Positions 27,573-37,703 of a stretch of DNA of 64,000 bases are shown piece after piece. Under the pieces are notes generated by a model. It ran no database searches. It was not told the DNA's origin and saw only the letters and a program-made list of their open reading frames with translations. Position numbers and translations under genes: made by a program. The number at the start of each line of letters is the position of its first letter. Within the stretch, counting starts at the first letter, position 1. The stretch spans positions 186,001 to 250,000 of the forward strand of contig CAWBUQ010000019.1 of NCBI GenBank assembly GCA_963791995.1, read 5' to 3'. This DNA is from Bog-473 sp963791995 (GTDB lineage Bacteria; Actinomycetota; Acidimicrobiia; Acidimicrobiales; RAAP-2).

Positions 27573-27707
27573 CGGAACGACACCCTAAGCGACCGCGCCA
27601 TTGTCGTCTCCGGTTCTCTCGGTGTCGGTTCGCCGTAGCATGGCCACACCGGGAGTCAGCCCGTGCCCGCCTGCGGGCACGTTGTCGAATCGGAGGAGAG
27701 CGGCGAC

Positions 27708-29007
27708 ATGGATCTCGACAGCGTCTTGATCGCCGAGGACGGCGCTGTCCCGCGCCCGATACACGAGTCCCGATTTTGCGGCGCTCGAGTTCGAGCACCT
27801 GTGGTCCCACGTCTGGCAGGTGGCGTGCCGTGAAGAGGAGATCGCCGAGGTCGGCGAGTACTGCGAGTACGTGATCGGAGACCAGTCGATCCTGGTCGTG
27901 CGCTCTGCCCCGGACACGATCAACGCCTTTCACAACACCTGCCTGCACCGTGGGACGAGGCTGGCCGACGGCTCCGGTGCATTTCCCGACGCCTGCATGC
28001 GTTGCCGGTACCACGCCTGGCGCTACGACCTCGACGGCACCCTTGTCGACGTCGTGGACGAGGAGGAGTTCGACCCGATTCCGCCCGGGACCGGCCTCGA
28101 GACGGTTCGCTCCGATCGCTGGGGTGGCTTCGTCTGGGTGTGCCTCGATCCGGCGGCGCCGGCACTCCTCGACTACCTCGATCCACTGCCGACCTTGCTG
28201 GCGCCGTACCACCTTGATCGCCTGCGTCTGCGGACCTATCTCTCGACCGTGCTTCCGGCCAACTGGAAGGTGGCCGTCGATGCGTTCAACGAGGGCTATC
28301 ACGTCCAAGGGACGCATCCCCAGCTCTTGCCCTGGACCGACGACGTCAGCCTCGAATACGAACCGCTCGGCATCCACTCGCACTACGGACGCCTGCCCAA
28401 CGCGCGGCGGCAACTACGTCCGAGTCCGCGGCTCGGACTCTCACCCGGCCAGTACGACGAGGGCGAGATCCTCGAGAACTTCATTCGGGGTCTCGGCGGT
28501 CTCTTCTATCGCGACGAGCAGGCCCTGGTGGAGGAGATCCGCGCGTCGTCTCTGGACGGCGAGACCATGCTCAGCCACTACCAGAAGGGCCGCCGCACGT
28601 TGCTGGCGGCCCGGGGCGTCGCCGTGGAGGAATTCGCCGACGACCAGCTGGCGAGTGCCGACGATGTCTTCTTCTTTCCCAACATGGTCGGGCCGATCTA
28701 TCCGGGCATCGCCATCCTCTTCCGGGTCCGACCCAACGGGCAGGACCCGGACAGTTGCATCAAGGACACATGGTTTCTCCAGTGGCCGCAGGAGGGGGCA
28801 CCGCCAAAACGGGCGCAGCGACGGTTCTTCCCCGAGTGGTCCGAGCGGGACTGGGGAGAGATCACCAACCAGGACTACGCCAACATGGCTCACGTGCAGA
28901 TCGGGATGAAGTCCCGAGGTGGTCCTCCCCTCAGGCTCAACCGCCGACAGGAGAAGAACATCTTGCACATGCACCGGATCATCGACCGGTATCTGACCGC
29001 GCCCTGA
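27708..29007 (+). CDS. Rieske ring-hydroxylating oxygenase, alpha subunit
   Basis: About 430 residues from ATG 27708, with GGAGGAG ten bases upstream. A frame break near 27755 separates MDLDSVLIAEDGAV from RYTSPDFAALEFEHLW. The Rieske 2Fe-2S site is CLHRG followed by CRYHAW (C-x-H, C-x2-H). The mononuclear-iron ligands are in DAFNEGYHVQGTHP plus a later Asp. It would insert O2-derived oxygen into an aromatic or steroid-like ring; no beta subunit or reductase is nearby. A hairpin follows the stop. Confidence 0.9.
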
Positions 29008-29008
29008 G

Positions 29009-29039
29009 GGCCGCGCCGGGGACGAACTCCCGGGCGGCC
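29009..29039. terminator. Hairpin terminator between Rieske gene and SDR gene
   Basis: GGCCGC-G-CCGGG (29009-29020) pairs with CCCGG-GCGGCC (29029-29039), giving an 11-bp stem with one bulge. It starts one base after the Rieske stop and ends before the opposing SDR stop, so it could serve both genes. Confidence 0.5.
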
Positions 29040-29052
29040 TCGAGGGTGCGCC

Positions 29053-29823
29053 TCACAAGGCGCGGTACAGGCCCCCGTCGACGGCGACCTGGGCACCGTT
29101 CACGTAGCTGGCGGCGTCGCTGGCCAAGAAGACACAGACCCCTGCGACGTCCTCGGGCCGGCCGAGGCGCTGCATCGGGTTCGACTCCGCGATGCGGCTC
29201 TTCGTCTCGGCCGGCCACATCGCGTTCATATCCGTCTCGGTCGCGCTCGGCAGGATCAGATTGGCTCGCACCTTCGGGGCCCATTCGCCGGCCAACGCAA
29301 GGGTGAGCGCATTGAGTGCCGCCTTGGCCATGGCGTAGGGCAGATCGACGGGAGATGGGCGCAACGAGCCGACCGACGAGATGTTGATGATCGAACCTCC
29401 CTCTCCGGCCGCCATCCGCTCCCCCATCAGCACACTGAGCCGGAACGGGCCTCTGGCATTGGTCGCGTGCACCTTGTCGTAGAGGTCCTCGGTCACCGAC
29501 GTGAGGCGGTCGTACGCGGGCGACATGCCCGCGTTGTTGACCAGCACGTCGCATCGCCCGAACGCGCTGTGCACCTCGTCGACGAGGTGGTCACAGTCCT
29601 GCCATCGTCCAACATGGCAGGCGAGGGGGACGATTCGCCGTCCCGTGGCAGCCTCGATCTCACCAGCAGCTGCCTCGAGGTTCTGCAGCTTGCGGCTGGC
29701 GATCACCACGTCGGCGCCGGCCGCGGCGAGCCCCTCTGCGATGCCACGCCCCATGCCCCGGCCGCCGCCGGTCACGACGGCCACCTTGCTGCTCAGGTCG
29801 AAGAGTTCTGCCGGGGTCCTCAT
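29053..29823 (-). CDS. Short-chain dehydrogenase/reductase
   Basis: An intact 256-residue classical SDR: cofactor loop TGGGRGMG at 18-25, NNAG, catalytic Ser in NISSVGS and Tyr/Lys in YAMAK, and C-terminal VNGAQVAVDGGLYR. An Arg after the first strand (ASRKLQN) suggests NADP(H). It lies 73 bases after the MarR gene in the same direction as the MFS pumps and converges on the Rieske gene, so an alcohol/ketone step linked to the oxygenase pathway is plausible. Confidence 0.93.
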   Translation of the reverse strand: MRTPAELFDLSSKVAVVTGGGRGMGRGIAEGLAAAGADVVIASRKLQNLEAAAGEIEAATGRRIVPLACHVGRWQDCDHLVDEVHSAFGRCDVLVNNAGMSPAYDRLTSVTEDLYDKVHATNARGPFRLSVLMGERMAAGEGGSIINISSVGSLRPSPVDLPYAMAKAALNALTLALAGEWAPKVRANLILPSATETDMNAMWPAETKSRIAESNPMQRLGRPEDVAGVCVFLASDAASYVNGAQVAVDGGLYRAL

Positions 29824-29896
29824 GGGCGTGCTCCTGTCCCTCTGCTGGCCACATCCGAAAGGTAGGTCACCCGGGCTTCGGGGTCGTGCCGAGCGG

Positions 29897-30358
29897 TTAC
29901 GACTCCCCTGTTGGGATCTTGCCGAGCACGCTCAGCAGCGTCTCGAGGTCTTTGCGGCTCAAGGCGTCGAGCGCCGGCGGCGGGGTCCCGAGGATCGTGT
30001 CGGCCCGGCGCGCCAGGTCCTTCCCCTTGCGGGTGGCTTCGACCACCTTGGCGCGCCGATCGACCGGGTGGGGAAGCCGGCGCACGAGCCCCTGGGCTTC
30101 CAAGTCGTCGACGACGACGGTCGCATATGGCGCCTCGATCCCCAGGTCCGACGCCAGCTCCGACATCCCCATGGGCTGGCGGGCCAGCCGGCGAACGGCC
30201 CTGATCCTCCCGAAGCTCATTCCCAATGCCTCCGAGGCCTCACGGCGGCGCACGTTGTGGAGGACCAGGTCACACATGACAGACCATGCATCCCGTGCAG
30301 CCCGAGCGACTTCTGGCAACGGTGCGACCATGCCCGACCCTCGGGTTGCCTTCACCAT
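29897..30358 (-). CDS. MarR-family transcriptional regulator
   Basis: 153 residues starting MVKATRGSGMVAPLPEVARA. The winged helix is LARQPMGMSELASDLGIEAPYATVVVDDLEAQGLVRRLPHPVDRRAK, with the MarR wing Asp-Arg-Arg. The start codon shares one base with the stop of the upstream MFS gene (TGATG), so it is translated with the pumps it probably regulates in response to their substrate. Confidence 0.92.
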   Translation of the reverse strand: MVKATRGSGMVAPLPEVARAARDAWSVMCDLVLHNVRRREASEALGMSFGRIRAVRRLARQPMGMSELASDLGIEAPYATVVVDDLEAQGLVRRLPHPVDRRAKVVEATRKGKDLARRADTILGTPPPALDALSRKDLETLLSVLGKIPTGES

Positions 30359-31869
30359 CAGATCGCCCTCTGGGCCGACACGAGAACTTCGGGGTTCAAC
30401 TCCGCCGCGGTTCTTCGTGCTGACTCGAGCGCTCGCCGCGACGTGGCCACCACCCCGAGCACGAGGACAACTGCCCCGCACCCGGCGAGGGTCCACCACC
30501 CGGCGTGGCTCGCGGACGCGAAACTCGGGCCGGCCGATGCGCCTTTCACCTGAGACGTGACGACCAGCGCGCCGACAATGGCCACGCCCAGCGTCTGACC
30601 GAGTTGGCGGGAGGTCGACGCGATGGCTGATGCCACGCCGGCCTGCGCCCGCGGCATGCCCGAAACCGCAGCGTTGGTGATGGGTGCGTTCACCAGGCCG
30701 AAGCCGATCCCGAAGACGACGTATGCCGCAAACAGCCAGGTGAAAGGCGTCACCGGATCGATCCCGGTGAGCATGACACAGGCGGTCAGAAGGGCGATTC
30801 CCGAGATCACGAGCGGTATGCGCGCACCGCGATGACCGACCAGCCGACCAGAGATGGGAGAGGCAATGACGGTCATCGCTGCCATGGGCAGGGTGTCCAA
30901 GCCGGCCTGCAGCGGAGAGAGCCCCCGCACCTCTTGGAGGTAGAGCGTGTTGAGGAAGAGGAATCCGCCGAGGGCGGCAAAGGCAGCCACTGCGGTGACG
31001 GTGGCCGACGCGAACGGGATCGACCGGAAGAAGCGGAAATCAATGAGGGGGTCGCGACGACGCGGTTCGTACAGGAGCAGACCGATGAGGGAACCCGCAG
31101 CGAGGCAGAACGCCGCGATGATGAGCGGGGAGCTCCACCCCCGGCTCGGCGCCTCGATGATGCCGAACGTCAGAGTGGCAAAGAGCACGATCATGAACAC
31201 CTGACCGATCGGATCGAACCGCCGGGCCCGCGGTGCCTTCGATTCGGGGATGTAGCGCAGCGCCAGCACGATGGCGACGAGGCCCACGGGGATGTTGATC
31301 CAAAAGATGGACCGCCACCCGGCCGATGACACGAGCAATCCACCGACGATCGGCCCGAGAGCCATGGAGATGCCGACCACCGCCCCCCACACCCCCACCG
31401 CCTGGGCACGCTCCCTCGGATCCGTGAAGGTGTTGGTGATGATGGACATGGCGACCGGGTTGAGCATCGAACCCCCGACGGCCTGGAGCATGCGGAACAC
31501 GATGAGCAGGCCGAGGCTCGGGGCAAGGCTGCACAGCAGCGACCCGGATGCGAAGACCGAGAGCCCGATCACGAACGTGCGCCGACGTCCGAGCCGATCA
31601 GCGGTGGAGCCGGACAGCATCAAGAGACTGGCCAACACGAGCGTGTACGCGTCCACCACCCACTGCAGCCCAGAGACCGACGCATTGAGCTCCCGCCCGA
31701 TCGATGGCAGCGCGACGTTCACGATCGTCACGTCGAGTCCGACGATCAGCAGGCTCATGGAACAGATGAGCAGGATCCCAATGCGGCGGTTCCGGCTCAG
31801 CTCGTGCATCGCCACCGGAGTGCCGATCCCGGGCGCCGGGAGCTGCTGCGACATTCCTTGTGTTTCCAT
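30358..31869 (-). CDS. DHA2-type MFS efflux transporter (second of tandem pair)
   Basis: About 503 residues, intact, from ATG 31869. Motif D1 is in LLIVGLDVTIVNVALPSIG, motif A is GSTADRLGRRRTF, and GPIVGGLLVSSAGWRSIFWINIPVG contains motif C and the DHA2 helix 5-6 turn. About 14 helices. It begins two bases after the stop of the first pump and ends one base into the MarR start. The two pumps differ strongly and probably have different substrates. Confidence 0.93.
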   Translation of the reverse strand: METQGMSQQLPAPGIGTPVAMHELSRNRRIGILLICSMSLLIVGLDVTIVNVALPSIGRELNASVSGLQWVVDAYTLVLASLLMLSGSTADRLGRRRTFVIGLSVFASGSLLCSLAPSLGLLIVFRMLQAVGGSMLNPVAMSIITNTFTDPRERAQAVGVWGAVVGISMALGPIVGGLLVSSAGWRSIFWINIPVGLVAIVLALRYIPESKAPRARRFDPIGQVFMIVLFATLTFGIIEAPSRGWSSPLIIAAFCLAAGSLIGLLLYEPRRRDPLIDFRFFRSIPFASATVTAVAAFAALGGFLFLNTLYLQEVRGLSPLQAGLDTLPMAAMTVIASPISGRLVGHRGARIPLVISGIALLTACVMLTGIDPVTPFTWLFAAYVVFGIGFGLVNAPITNAAVSGMPRAQAGVASAIASTSRQLGQTLGVAIVGALVVTSQVKGASAGPSFASASHAGWWTLAGCGAVVLVLGVVATSRRALESARRTAAELNPEVLVSAQRAI

Positions 31870-31871
31870 AA

Positions 31872-33498
31872 CTATTGCGAGAGTATCAGTATCTCGCACT
31901 CGCCGCAGGGGCCGCCGATCGATGCCTCCGCAGAGAGAGCCTCGGTCAACGGCACGGCGAACGCCGGCTCCTGCACGTCGTGCGGGACCTCGGGCACGGA
32001 CTCGATCACACCCTGTGCGGCGGTCGCGGGCCGCCGCACTCCGAACACCACGGTTGCCAGCGCCCCGAGGGCGAACACAGCGGCCACGCCGAAGACGTCG
32101 TCGAGGGAGTGGACCGAGGCGGCGGCCGTCGCACCGGGGACGAGCTGACCGTGTCCGGCCAGCGAGTTGAACACGGTCACCAGGACGGCCAGGCCGACGG
32201 CCGCACCCAACTGCTGCGACACATTGACCAGGCCCGATGCGGCACCGGCGATCTCGGGCTCCACGTCGGCCAGCGACGCTGACGTCAGCGCCACGAGGGT
32301 CATGCCGCTTCCGGCGCCGATCAGCACGAGGCTGAGCACGATCTGCGAATAGGTCGACGTCGCTCCCACGCGGGTCGCGAGCACCAGACCAACGATGGCG
32401 ATCGCATTCCCGAGGATCATGACCGCTTTCTGCGGCATGCGGCGAAGCAGGACCCGGCTGGTGAGCTGAGAGGCGAGGAAGACGGACACCGGCATGGGCA
32501 GGAACGCGAGGCCGGCGCGCAGGGGGCTGTACCCCTGGACGTCCTGGAGGAACTGGGCCATGAAGTAGAAGAGCCCGTAGAAGCCGGCATAGAGCAGCGC
32601 GCGCGACACGTTGGCCGAATTGCGCGTTGCGTGAGCCAGCAGGCGGAGGGGGAGGATCGGCTCGGACACGCGACTCTCGTGGTGGAGGAAATAGGACGAA
32701 CACGGCCACGCCGCCGAGCAGCGCCACCAGGGTCACGGGGCTCGTCCAACCCATGGACCCGGCTTCGACCAGTCCCAGCACGACGCCCGTCACGCCGACG
32801 GTGCACGTCAGTGCGCCGATCAGGTCGAAGTGACCGTTTTGACGCTCGGTCTCCACGAGGACGACGCGACCGACGAGCCAGACGGCCAGCCCGATCGGGA
32901 CGTTGACGAACATGACCCATCGCCACGAGACCAACTGAGTGAGCAGCCCACCGGCCACCAGCCCGGTGGCGCCGCCGGCAGCCGACACCGTGGTGTAGAG
33001 GCCAATGGCACGAACCCGTTGGGGTCCCTCGGGAAAGCTCGTCGTGAGGAGGGAGAGGGCGCACGGCGCAGCCAACGCGGCACCGATGCCCTGTACGGCG
33101 CGGGCACCGAGGAGCGCCCACCCGCTCACAGCCAGGCCACCGACGAGCGAGCTCAGCGTGAAGATGGCGATGCCGAGCAGGAACACCCGACGGCGCCCGA
33201 AGAGGTCACCCGCCCGTGCGCCGAGGAGCAGGAACCCTCCAAAGGTGAGGATGTAGGCGTTGATGACCCACGAGAGTGCGCTGCTCGAGAAGCCCAGACT
33301 CCGCTGGATGTGCGGAAGCGCGACATTCACGATGGTGGCATCGAGCACCACCATCAGTTGGGCGGTGAGGATCACCGCCAGCAGGATCGAAGCGCCACGA
33401 GGAACCGAAGGAGAGGCGTGCGGACCTGGGGAAACGTGCGCCGCAGGCCGGGATTGGGCGGCACCGGGGCGCGTCGGGACAAGGGAGGATTGGGGCAT
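31872..33498 (-). CDS. DHA2-type MFS efflux transporter (first of tandem pair; one frame break)
   Basis: About 540 residues from ATG 33498. LMVVLDATIVNVALPHIQRSL (D1), GARAGDLFGRRRVF (A) and GLVAGGLLTQLVSWRWVMFVNVPIG (C) show an antiporter. Near 32690 the frame changes from AVFVLF to FLHHESRVSEPILPLRLL, and the rest runs to TAG 31872. Without that correction the frame would wrongly join this gene to the next pump in one 1046-residue product. The long C-terminal tail is hydrophilic. Expression should start at the TATAAT promoter 44 bases upstream, within the TetR operator. Confidence 0.9.
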
Positions 33499-33539
33499 TG
33501 ACTACGACCTTTCCGCTGGTACTCTGGAAGTGGAAGGTT

Positions 33540-33577
33540 CCTCCGTTTATTATACGGAGGGTACCTCCGTTTAGCAA
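33540..33577 (-). promoter_or_regulatory. MFS operon promoter with triple half-site operator
   Basis: Minus strand: -35 TTGCTA (33577-33572), 17 bases, -10 TATAAT (33554-33549). Three 7-bp half-sites cover it: CCTCCGT at 33540-33546, ACGGAGG at 33554-33560 and CCTCCGT at 33564-33570, forming two nested inverted repeats (spacers 7 and 3). The divergent TetR gene starts 25 bases on. This is a near-certain TetR operator that would block the promoter. Confidence 0.8.
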
Positions 33578-33594
33578 CCCCTTGGGGAGAAAAA

Positions 33595-34230
33595 GTGGCT
33601 ATGCAAAAAGCCAGCGCGGTCAGGCCCGACGGCCCCTCAGAGGGCGCCTCTATGGACGAGGCGCGACCCAAGCGCGCCGACGCCCGGCGCAATCGCGAGC
33701 TTCTCGTCGCGGCGGCGAGAGACGTCTTCTCGGAACAGGGCGCCGGTGCCTCCCTGGAGGCCATCGCCAAGAGAGCCGGCGTCGGCGTCGGCACGCTCTA
33801 CCGCCACTTCCCCACCCGACTCGACGTCGTCGAGGCGGTCTATCAGACGGACGTCGAGGAGCTGTGGGCGACTGCGCAGCGCGTCGTTGCCGAGCTCGAA
33901 CCGGCCGCCGCGGTGGACGCCTTCTTCGACGCGTTCGTTCGGTACGCGCAGACCAAGCAGGCGCTGCTGACCGAGCTCCATCAGGCTTTTGAGAAGAAGC
34001 CGGGATTCAGGTCACAAGCGCGCGAGCTCATCGAGTCATCGTTCAATCTGGTGATTGATCGGGCCAAGGAGGCCGGGGCCGTCCGCCCCGACATTGACGG
34101 CGCCGACGTCATGCAACTCGTGACTCCGGTCTGTACCAACTCGAGCATCTCGCCCGAGCAGACGGCCAGGCTCCTCGCGATGATTCTCGACGGCATGCGC
34201 GCCGAGGCGGCCCGCAGAACACTCGCCTGA
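33595..34230 (+). CDS. TetR-family regulator of the tandem MFS pumps
   Basis: 211 residues. The helix-turn-helix SLEAIAKRAGVGVGTLYRHFPTRLDVVEAVY is the standard TetR N-terminal domain, preceded by an Arg-rich start. The GTG at 33595 follows GGGGAG. An ATG at 33601 is a close alternative. The ligand-binding domain is variable, as in all TetR proteins, and gives no ligand clue. Divergent orientation and the operator between the genes indicate repression of the pump operon and of itself. Confidence 0.93.
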   Translation: MAMQKASAVRPDGPSEGASMDEARPKRADARRNRELLVAAARDVFSEQGAGASLEAIAKRAGVGVGTLYRHFPTRLDVVEAVYQTDVEELWATAQRVVAELEPAAAVDAFFDAFVRYAQTKQALLTELHQAFEKKPGFRSQARELIESSFNLVIDRAKEAGAVRPDIDGADVMQLVTPVCTNSSISPEQTARLLAMILDGMRAEAARRTLA

Positions 34231-34304
34231 GACGACCTCCTGCTCAGCCGCTTGCTCAGGGACGACCGAACGCCTGCGGACGAAGGCCTATACCGTGACG
34301 GCCG

Positions 34305-35748
34305 ATGGGTGATGGTCAAAGATTCGGCCGCAGGACCTTGTTGGGTGGCGCGGCGACGGCGGGAGCGGCGATTGCCGGGCTCGGATCCGCGAGTCGTGTC
34401 GGAGCCGCAGGAGGGCGATCGAGCCCCCTTCGCGAATTCTTGGCGGCGAAAGGGTCACTGCGACGACCTGACAGCATCCCTCACCCGCACCTCGCGGCCG
34501 GGACCGACACCATCCCCGAGATCGAACACGTCGTCATCTTGATGATGGAAAACCACTCCTTCGACGACCACCTCGGACGCCTGGGTCGCGGCGACGGACT
34601 CAAGGTGGCGCGCGACGGCTCTCCCCTCAACTACAACCCGGCACCCGATGGCGGCTACATCCTCTCGTACCCCATGCCGAACACCGCCGTGCCGGAGGAC
34701 TCCAAGATCGGGCAGGATTGGAACGCCTCCCACCTGTGTTGGGACGGAGGGCACCAACATGGGCTTCGCCCGCACGTGCGGTCCGGCATCCATGGGACAC
34801 TTCACCCGCGAGCAACTTCCCTTCTACTACTCGCTTGCCTCGCAGTTCCCGATCGGTGATCGGTATTTCTGCTCCGTGATGGCACAGACGTATCCCAACC
34901 GCCGCTTTCTGATCGCGGCCACCGCGTTGGGCGACGTGGCGACGAACAGCACCGGCATCTCGTCCAAGGATGCGCCGAACGGGACGGTCTTCGACCGGCT
35001 CGACAGCTACAAGATCAGCTGGAAGGACTACTTCCCCGACGTGCCGACTGCAGCTCTCTTCCTCCCCGAGTACAGCGACAATCTCACCGACGGCCGAATG
35101 GCCCCGATCAACGAGTTCCTCACCGACGCCGCCGCTGGACAGCTTCCTCAGTTCTCGCTCGTCGATCCCTATACGAACTACTCCGAAGAGGACGGTGACA
35201 TCTCCATCGGAGAAGCGTTCGCCGCACGTATCATCGGAGCAGTCTTGGAATCACCCAATTGGTCCGAACCGGCGATGTTCCTGGTCTACGACGAACACGG
35301 TGGGTGGTACGACCACGTGCCGCCCCAGCCGGCTGTGCGTCCCGACGACGTCCCTCCCGAGATCACCGTGCCTCCCGACCAGCCGGGCGCCTACGACTAC
35401 ACCGGCTTTCGGGTGCCCTGCGTCGTGATCTCGCCGTTCGCCAAGCGGAACTTCGTCTCGCACGTGGTGCACGACCACACCAGTCTGCTCAAGTTCGTGG
35501 AGACGAAGTGGAACCTGCCGGCCATGACGTATCGAGACGCCAACGCAGCGGACATGCTCGAGTTCTTCACCTTCAGCCGGCAGCCGCCCTTCAAGCACCC
35601 GCCACCACTCCAAGAGCCGCTCAACCCGTTCGTTGGGCCCCTTCCGAAGACCTCGGGCTCACCGGGGTTCCACCCCATCGCGACCGGCGTTCCCGCCGCC
35701 AGCCTTCCGCCCGACCAGTACCACGTGAGTCGACCGCCGCGCCGCTGA
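34305..35748 (+). CDS. Tat-exported phospholipase C / phosphoesterase (PF04185 type; one frame break)
   Basis: About 480 residues. The twin-arginine signal FGRRTLLGGAATAGAAIAG starts near residue 8. The metal-site motif HVVILMMENHSFDDHLG, the segment ASHLCWDGG continuing (after a one-base break near 34745) into TNMGFARTCGP, VYDEHGGWYDHVPPP-type motif and HDHTSLLKFVETKW are the signature of acid-phosphatase-like phospholipases C. It would cleave phosphate diesters outside the membrane. No lipobox is present. Monocistronic, between TetR and P450. Confidence 0.9.
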
Positions 35749-35767
35749 GCCGATGAGCTGGAGCACC

Positions 35768-35797
35768 TTGACCCGCCGAGGATTCATGTCGTAGTCT
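35768..35797 (+). promoter_or_regulatory. Candidate promoter of second P450 gene
   Basis: TTGACC (35768-35773), 18 bases, TAGTCT (35792-35797). GGAGG at 35823-35827 sets the GTG start at 35833. The same TAGTCT -10 occurs in the cysteine dioxygenase promoter. Confidence 0.5.
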
Positions 35798-35832
35798 GAC
35801 ACGAACTTCGCCATCTGCTCGTGGAGGCACTC

Positions 35833-37023
35833 GTGAGCGACGTCTACTACGACCAGTACAGCGTCGAGATCAACGCCGACCCGTATCCCGTCTACCGGCG
35901 GCTCCGCGAGGAAGCGCCGATCTACTACAACGACACCCACGACTTCTTCGCGGTCAGCCGGTTCGAGGACGTCGAGAAGGGGCTCCTCGACGCCCAGACC
36001 TACATCTCGGGCAAGGGCGCCATCCTCGAGGTCATCAAGGCGGACATCGACATCCCACCCGGCGTCATCATCTTCGAGGACCCGCCGACCCACACCATCC
36101 ATCGCCGCCTCCTGTCGCGCGCCTTCACGCCGCGTCGGGTGGCCGAGCTCGAGCCGAAGATCCGTGAGTTCTGCGCCCACAGCCTCGATCCCCTCGTCGG
36201 CTCCGGCGGCTTCGACTTCATCGCCGACCTCGGGTGCGCAGATGCCGATGCGCGTCATCAGCATGCTGCTCGGCATCCCCGAGAGCGACCAGGAAGCCGT
36301 CCGCGACCACGTCGACGCCAACCTGCGCACCAACGAGGGTGAGCCGATGAAGGTCACCGAGAACTTCGTGACCGGAGCGATGTTCGCCGACTACGTCGAC
36401 TGGCGAGCCGAGCATCCCTCCGACGACATCATGACCGAGCTCCTCAACGTCGAATTCACCGACGAGACCGGGACCGTCCGGAAGCTGACCCGGAACGAGC
36501 TGCTCGACGTACCTCGAGGTGCTCGCCGGCGCAGGGAACGAGACGACGACCGCGTCTCATCGGGTGGACCGCGAAGGTGTCTGGCCGATCATCCCGATCA
36601 GCGGGCCGAGCTCGTCAAGGACCGCTCGCTGATCGCGAACGCCATCGAAGAGGTCCTTCGCTTCGAGTCCCCGGCGCCCCACGTGGGCCGGTGCGTCGCG
36701 CGGGAGGACCTCACCGTGCTCGGTACGCACTGTCCCGGCCGGAAGCGTGATGCTCTTCCTTCTGGGCTCGGCCAACCGGGACGATCGCCGCTTTCCCGAC
36801 GGGGACGCCTTCGACATCCATCGGAACGACGGCCGTCACCTGACCTTCGGGAACGGCATCCACCTCTGCATGGGTGCGGCCCTGGCCCGCCTGGAGGGGT
36901 GCATCGCCCTCGACGAGGTGCTGACGCGGTTTCCCGAATGGGACATCGACATGGACAATGCGCGGCTGTCCCCGACCTCGACCGTGCGGGGCTGGGAGAC
37001 GCTTCCCGCCGTGCATCCGATAA
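35833..37023 (+). CDS. Cytochrome P450 (second; frame breaks)
   Basis: About 395 residues. GTG 35833 follows GGAGG by five bases and gives MSDVYYDQYSVEINADPYPVY. The I-helix is AGAGNETTT with Glu instead of Asp, ExxR is in EEVLRFE, and the heme loop is FGNGIHLCMGAALAR. Frame breaks near 36235, 36513, 36555, 36730 and 37012; the stop after LPAV is inferred at about 37023. No ferredoxin gene is adjacent. A TetR gene starts 18 bases later, so this is a P450-regulator pair. Confidence 0.88.
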
Positions 37024-37041
37024 GTCAGGTCGCCGGGAACG

Positions 37042-37674
37042 ATGCCGGTCTCGCTCGCACGAGAGCGCCCGCCACTACGACAGCCCGCTGCGTCGCCAGC
37101 AGGCTGTCGAGACCCGTGAGCGGATCGTCGCGGCGGGCTGCCGGCTCCTCGCGAGCTCCTCTGTCCGCGACTGGCGGGCTCTCACCATCCGTGGCGTCGC
37201 CGACGAGGCGGGGGTCAACGAGCGAACGGTCTACCGCTACTTCGGTAACGAGCAGGGCCTGCGTGACGCCGTCATGCATCGCCTGGAGCAGAAGGCGGGC
37301 ATCGACCTCGACGGGATGCGACTCGAAGACGTCGCGGACATCGCCGCCCGCATCTTCGCTCACGTCTCCTCCTATCCGATCCGACCGAAACCTCCGCTCG
37401 ACCCGACGCTGGCCGATGCGAATCTCCGCCAGAGAGGAGCGCTCTTCGATGCGCTCGAGCGAGAGGACCGGGCAGTGGCCCGAGTCGGACCGTTACACCG
37501 TGGCTGCTGCTGCTCGACGTCATCTGGAGCGTGGCGACGTACGAACGGCTCGCCTCGGACTGGGAGATGGACCGAGCGATCAGGCGATCGAGGCCGTCAC
37601 CTGGGCGATCGGCCTGGTCGAGGACGCGGTGGCCGATGATCGGCGTCCGTCTGCGAACCGCCGAGGGGCTCTAG
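37042..37674 (+). CDS. TetR-family regulator (frame breaks)
   Basis: The helix-turn-helix is clear: TIRGVADEAGVNERTVYRYFGNEQGLRDAVMHRLE, preceded by RQQAVETRERIVAAGCRLLA. The N terminus begins MPVSLA at ATG 37042 in a different frame, joining near 37060. Further breaks near 37490 and 37590 separate LLLLDVIWSVATYERLASDWEM from the C-terminal helix AIEAVTWAIGLVED. End about 37674. It follows the P450 directly and likely controls it. It converges on the MarR gene. Confidence 0.78.
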
Positions 37675-37703
37675 CGGGCCGGAGACCGTCCAATCGCCGA
37701 CAA

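Noticed and set aside
30358..33498. Single 1046-residue double MFS protein
   Set aside because: The joint arises from one base change near 32690. Restoring it gives two normal pumps with a proper TAG stop and ATG start two bases apart.
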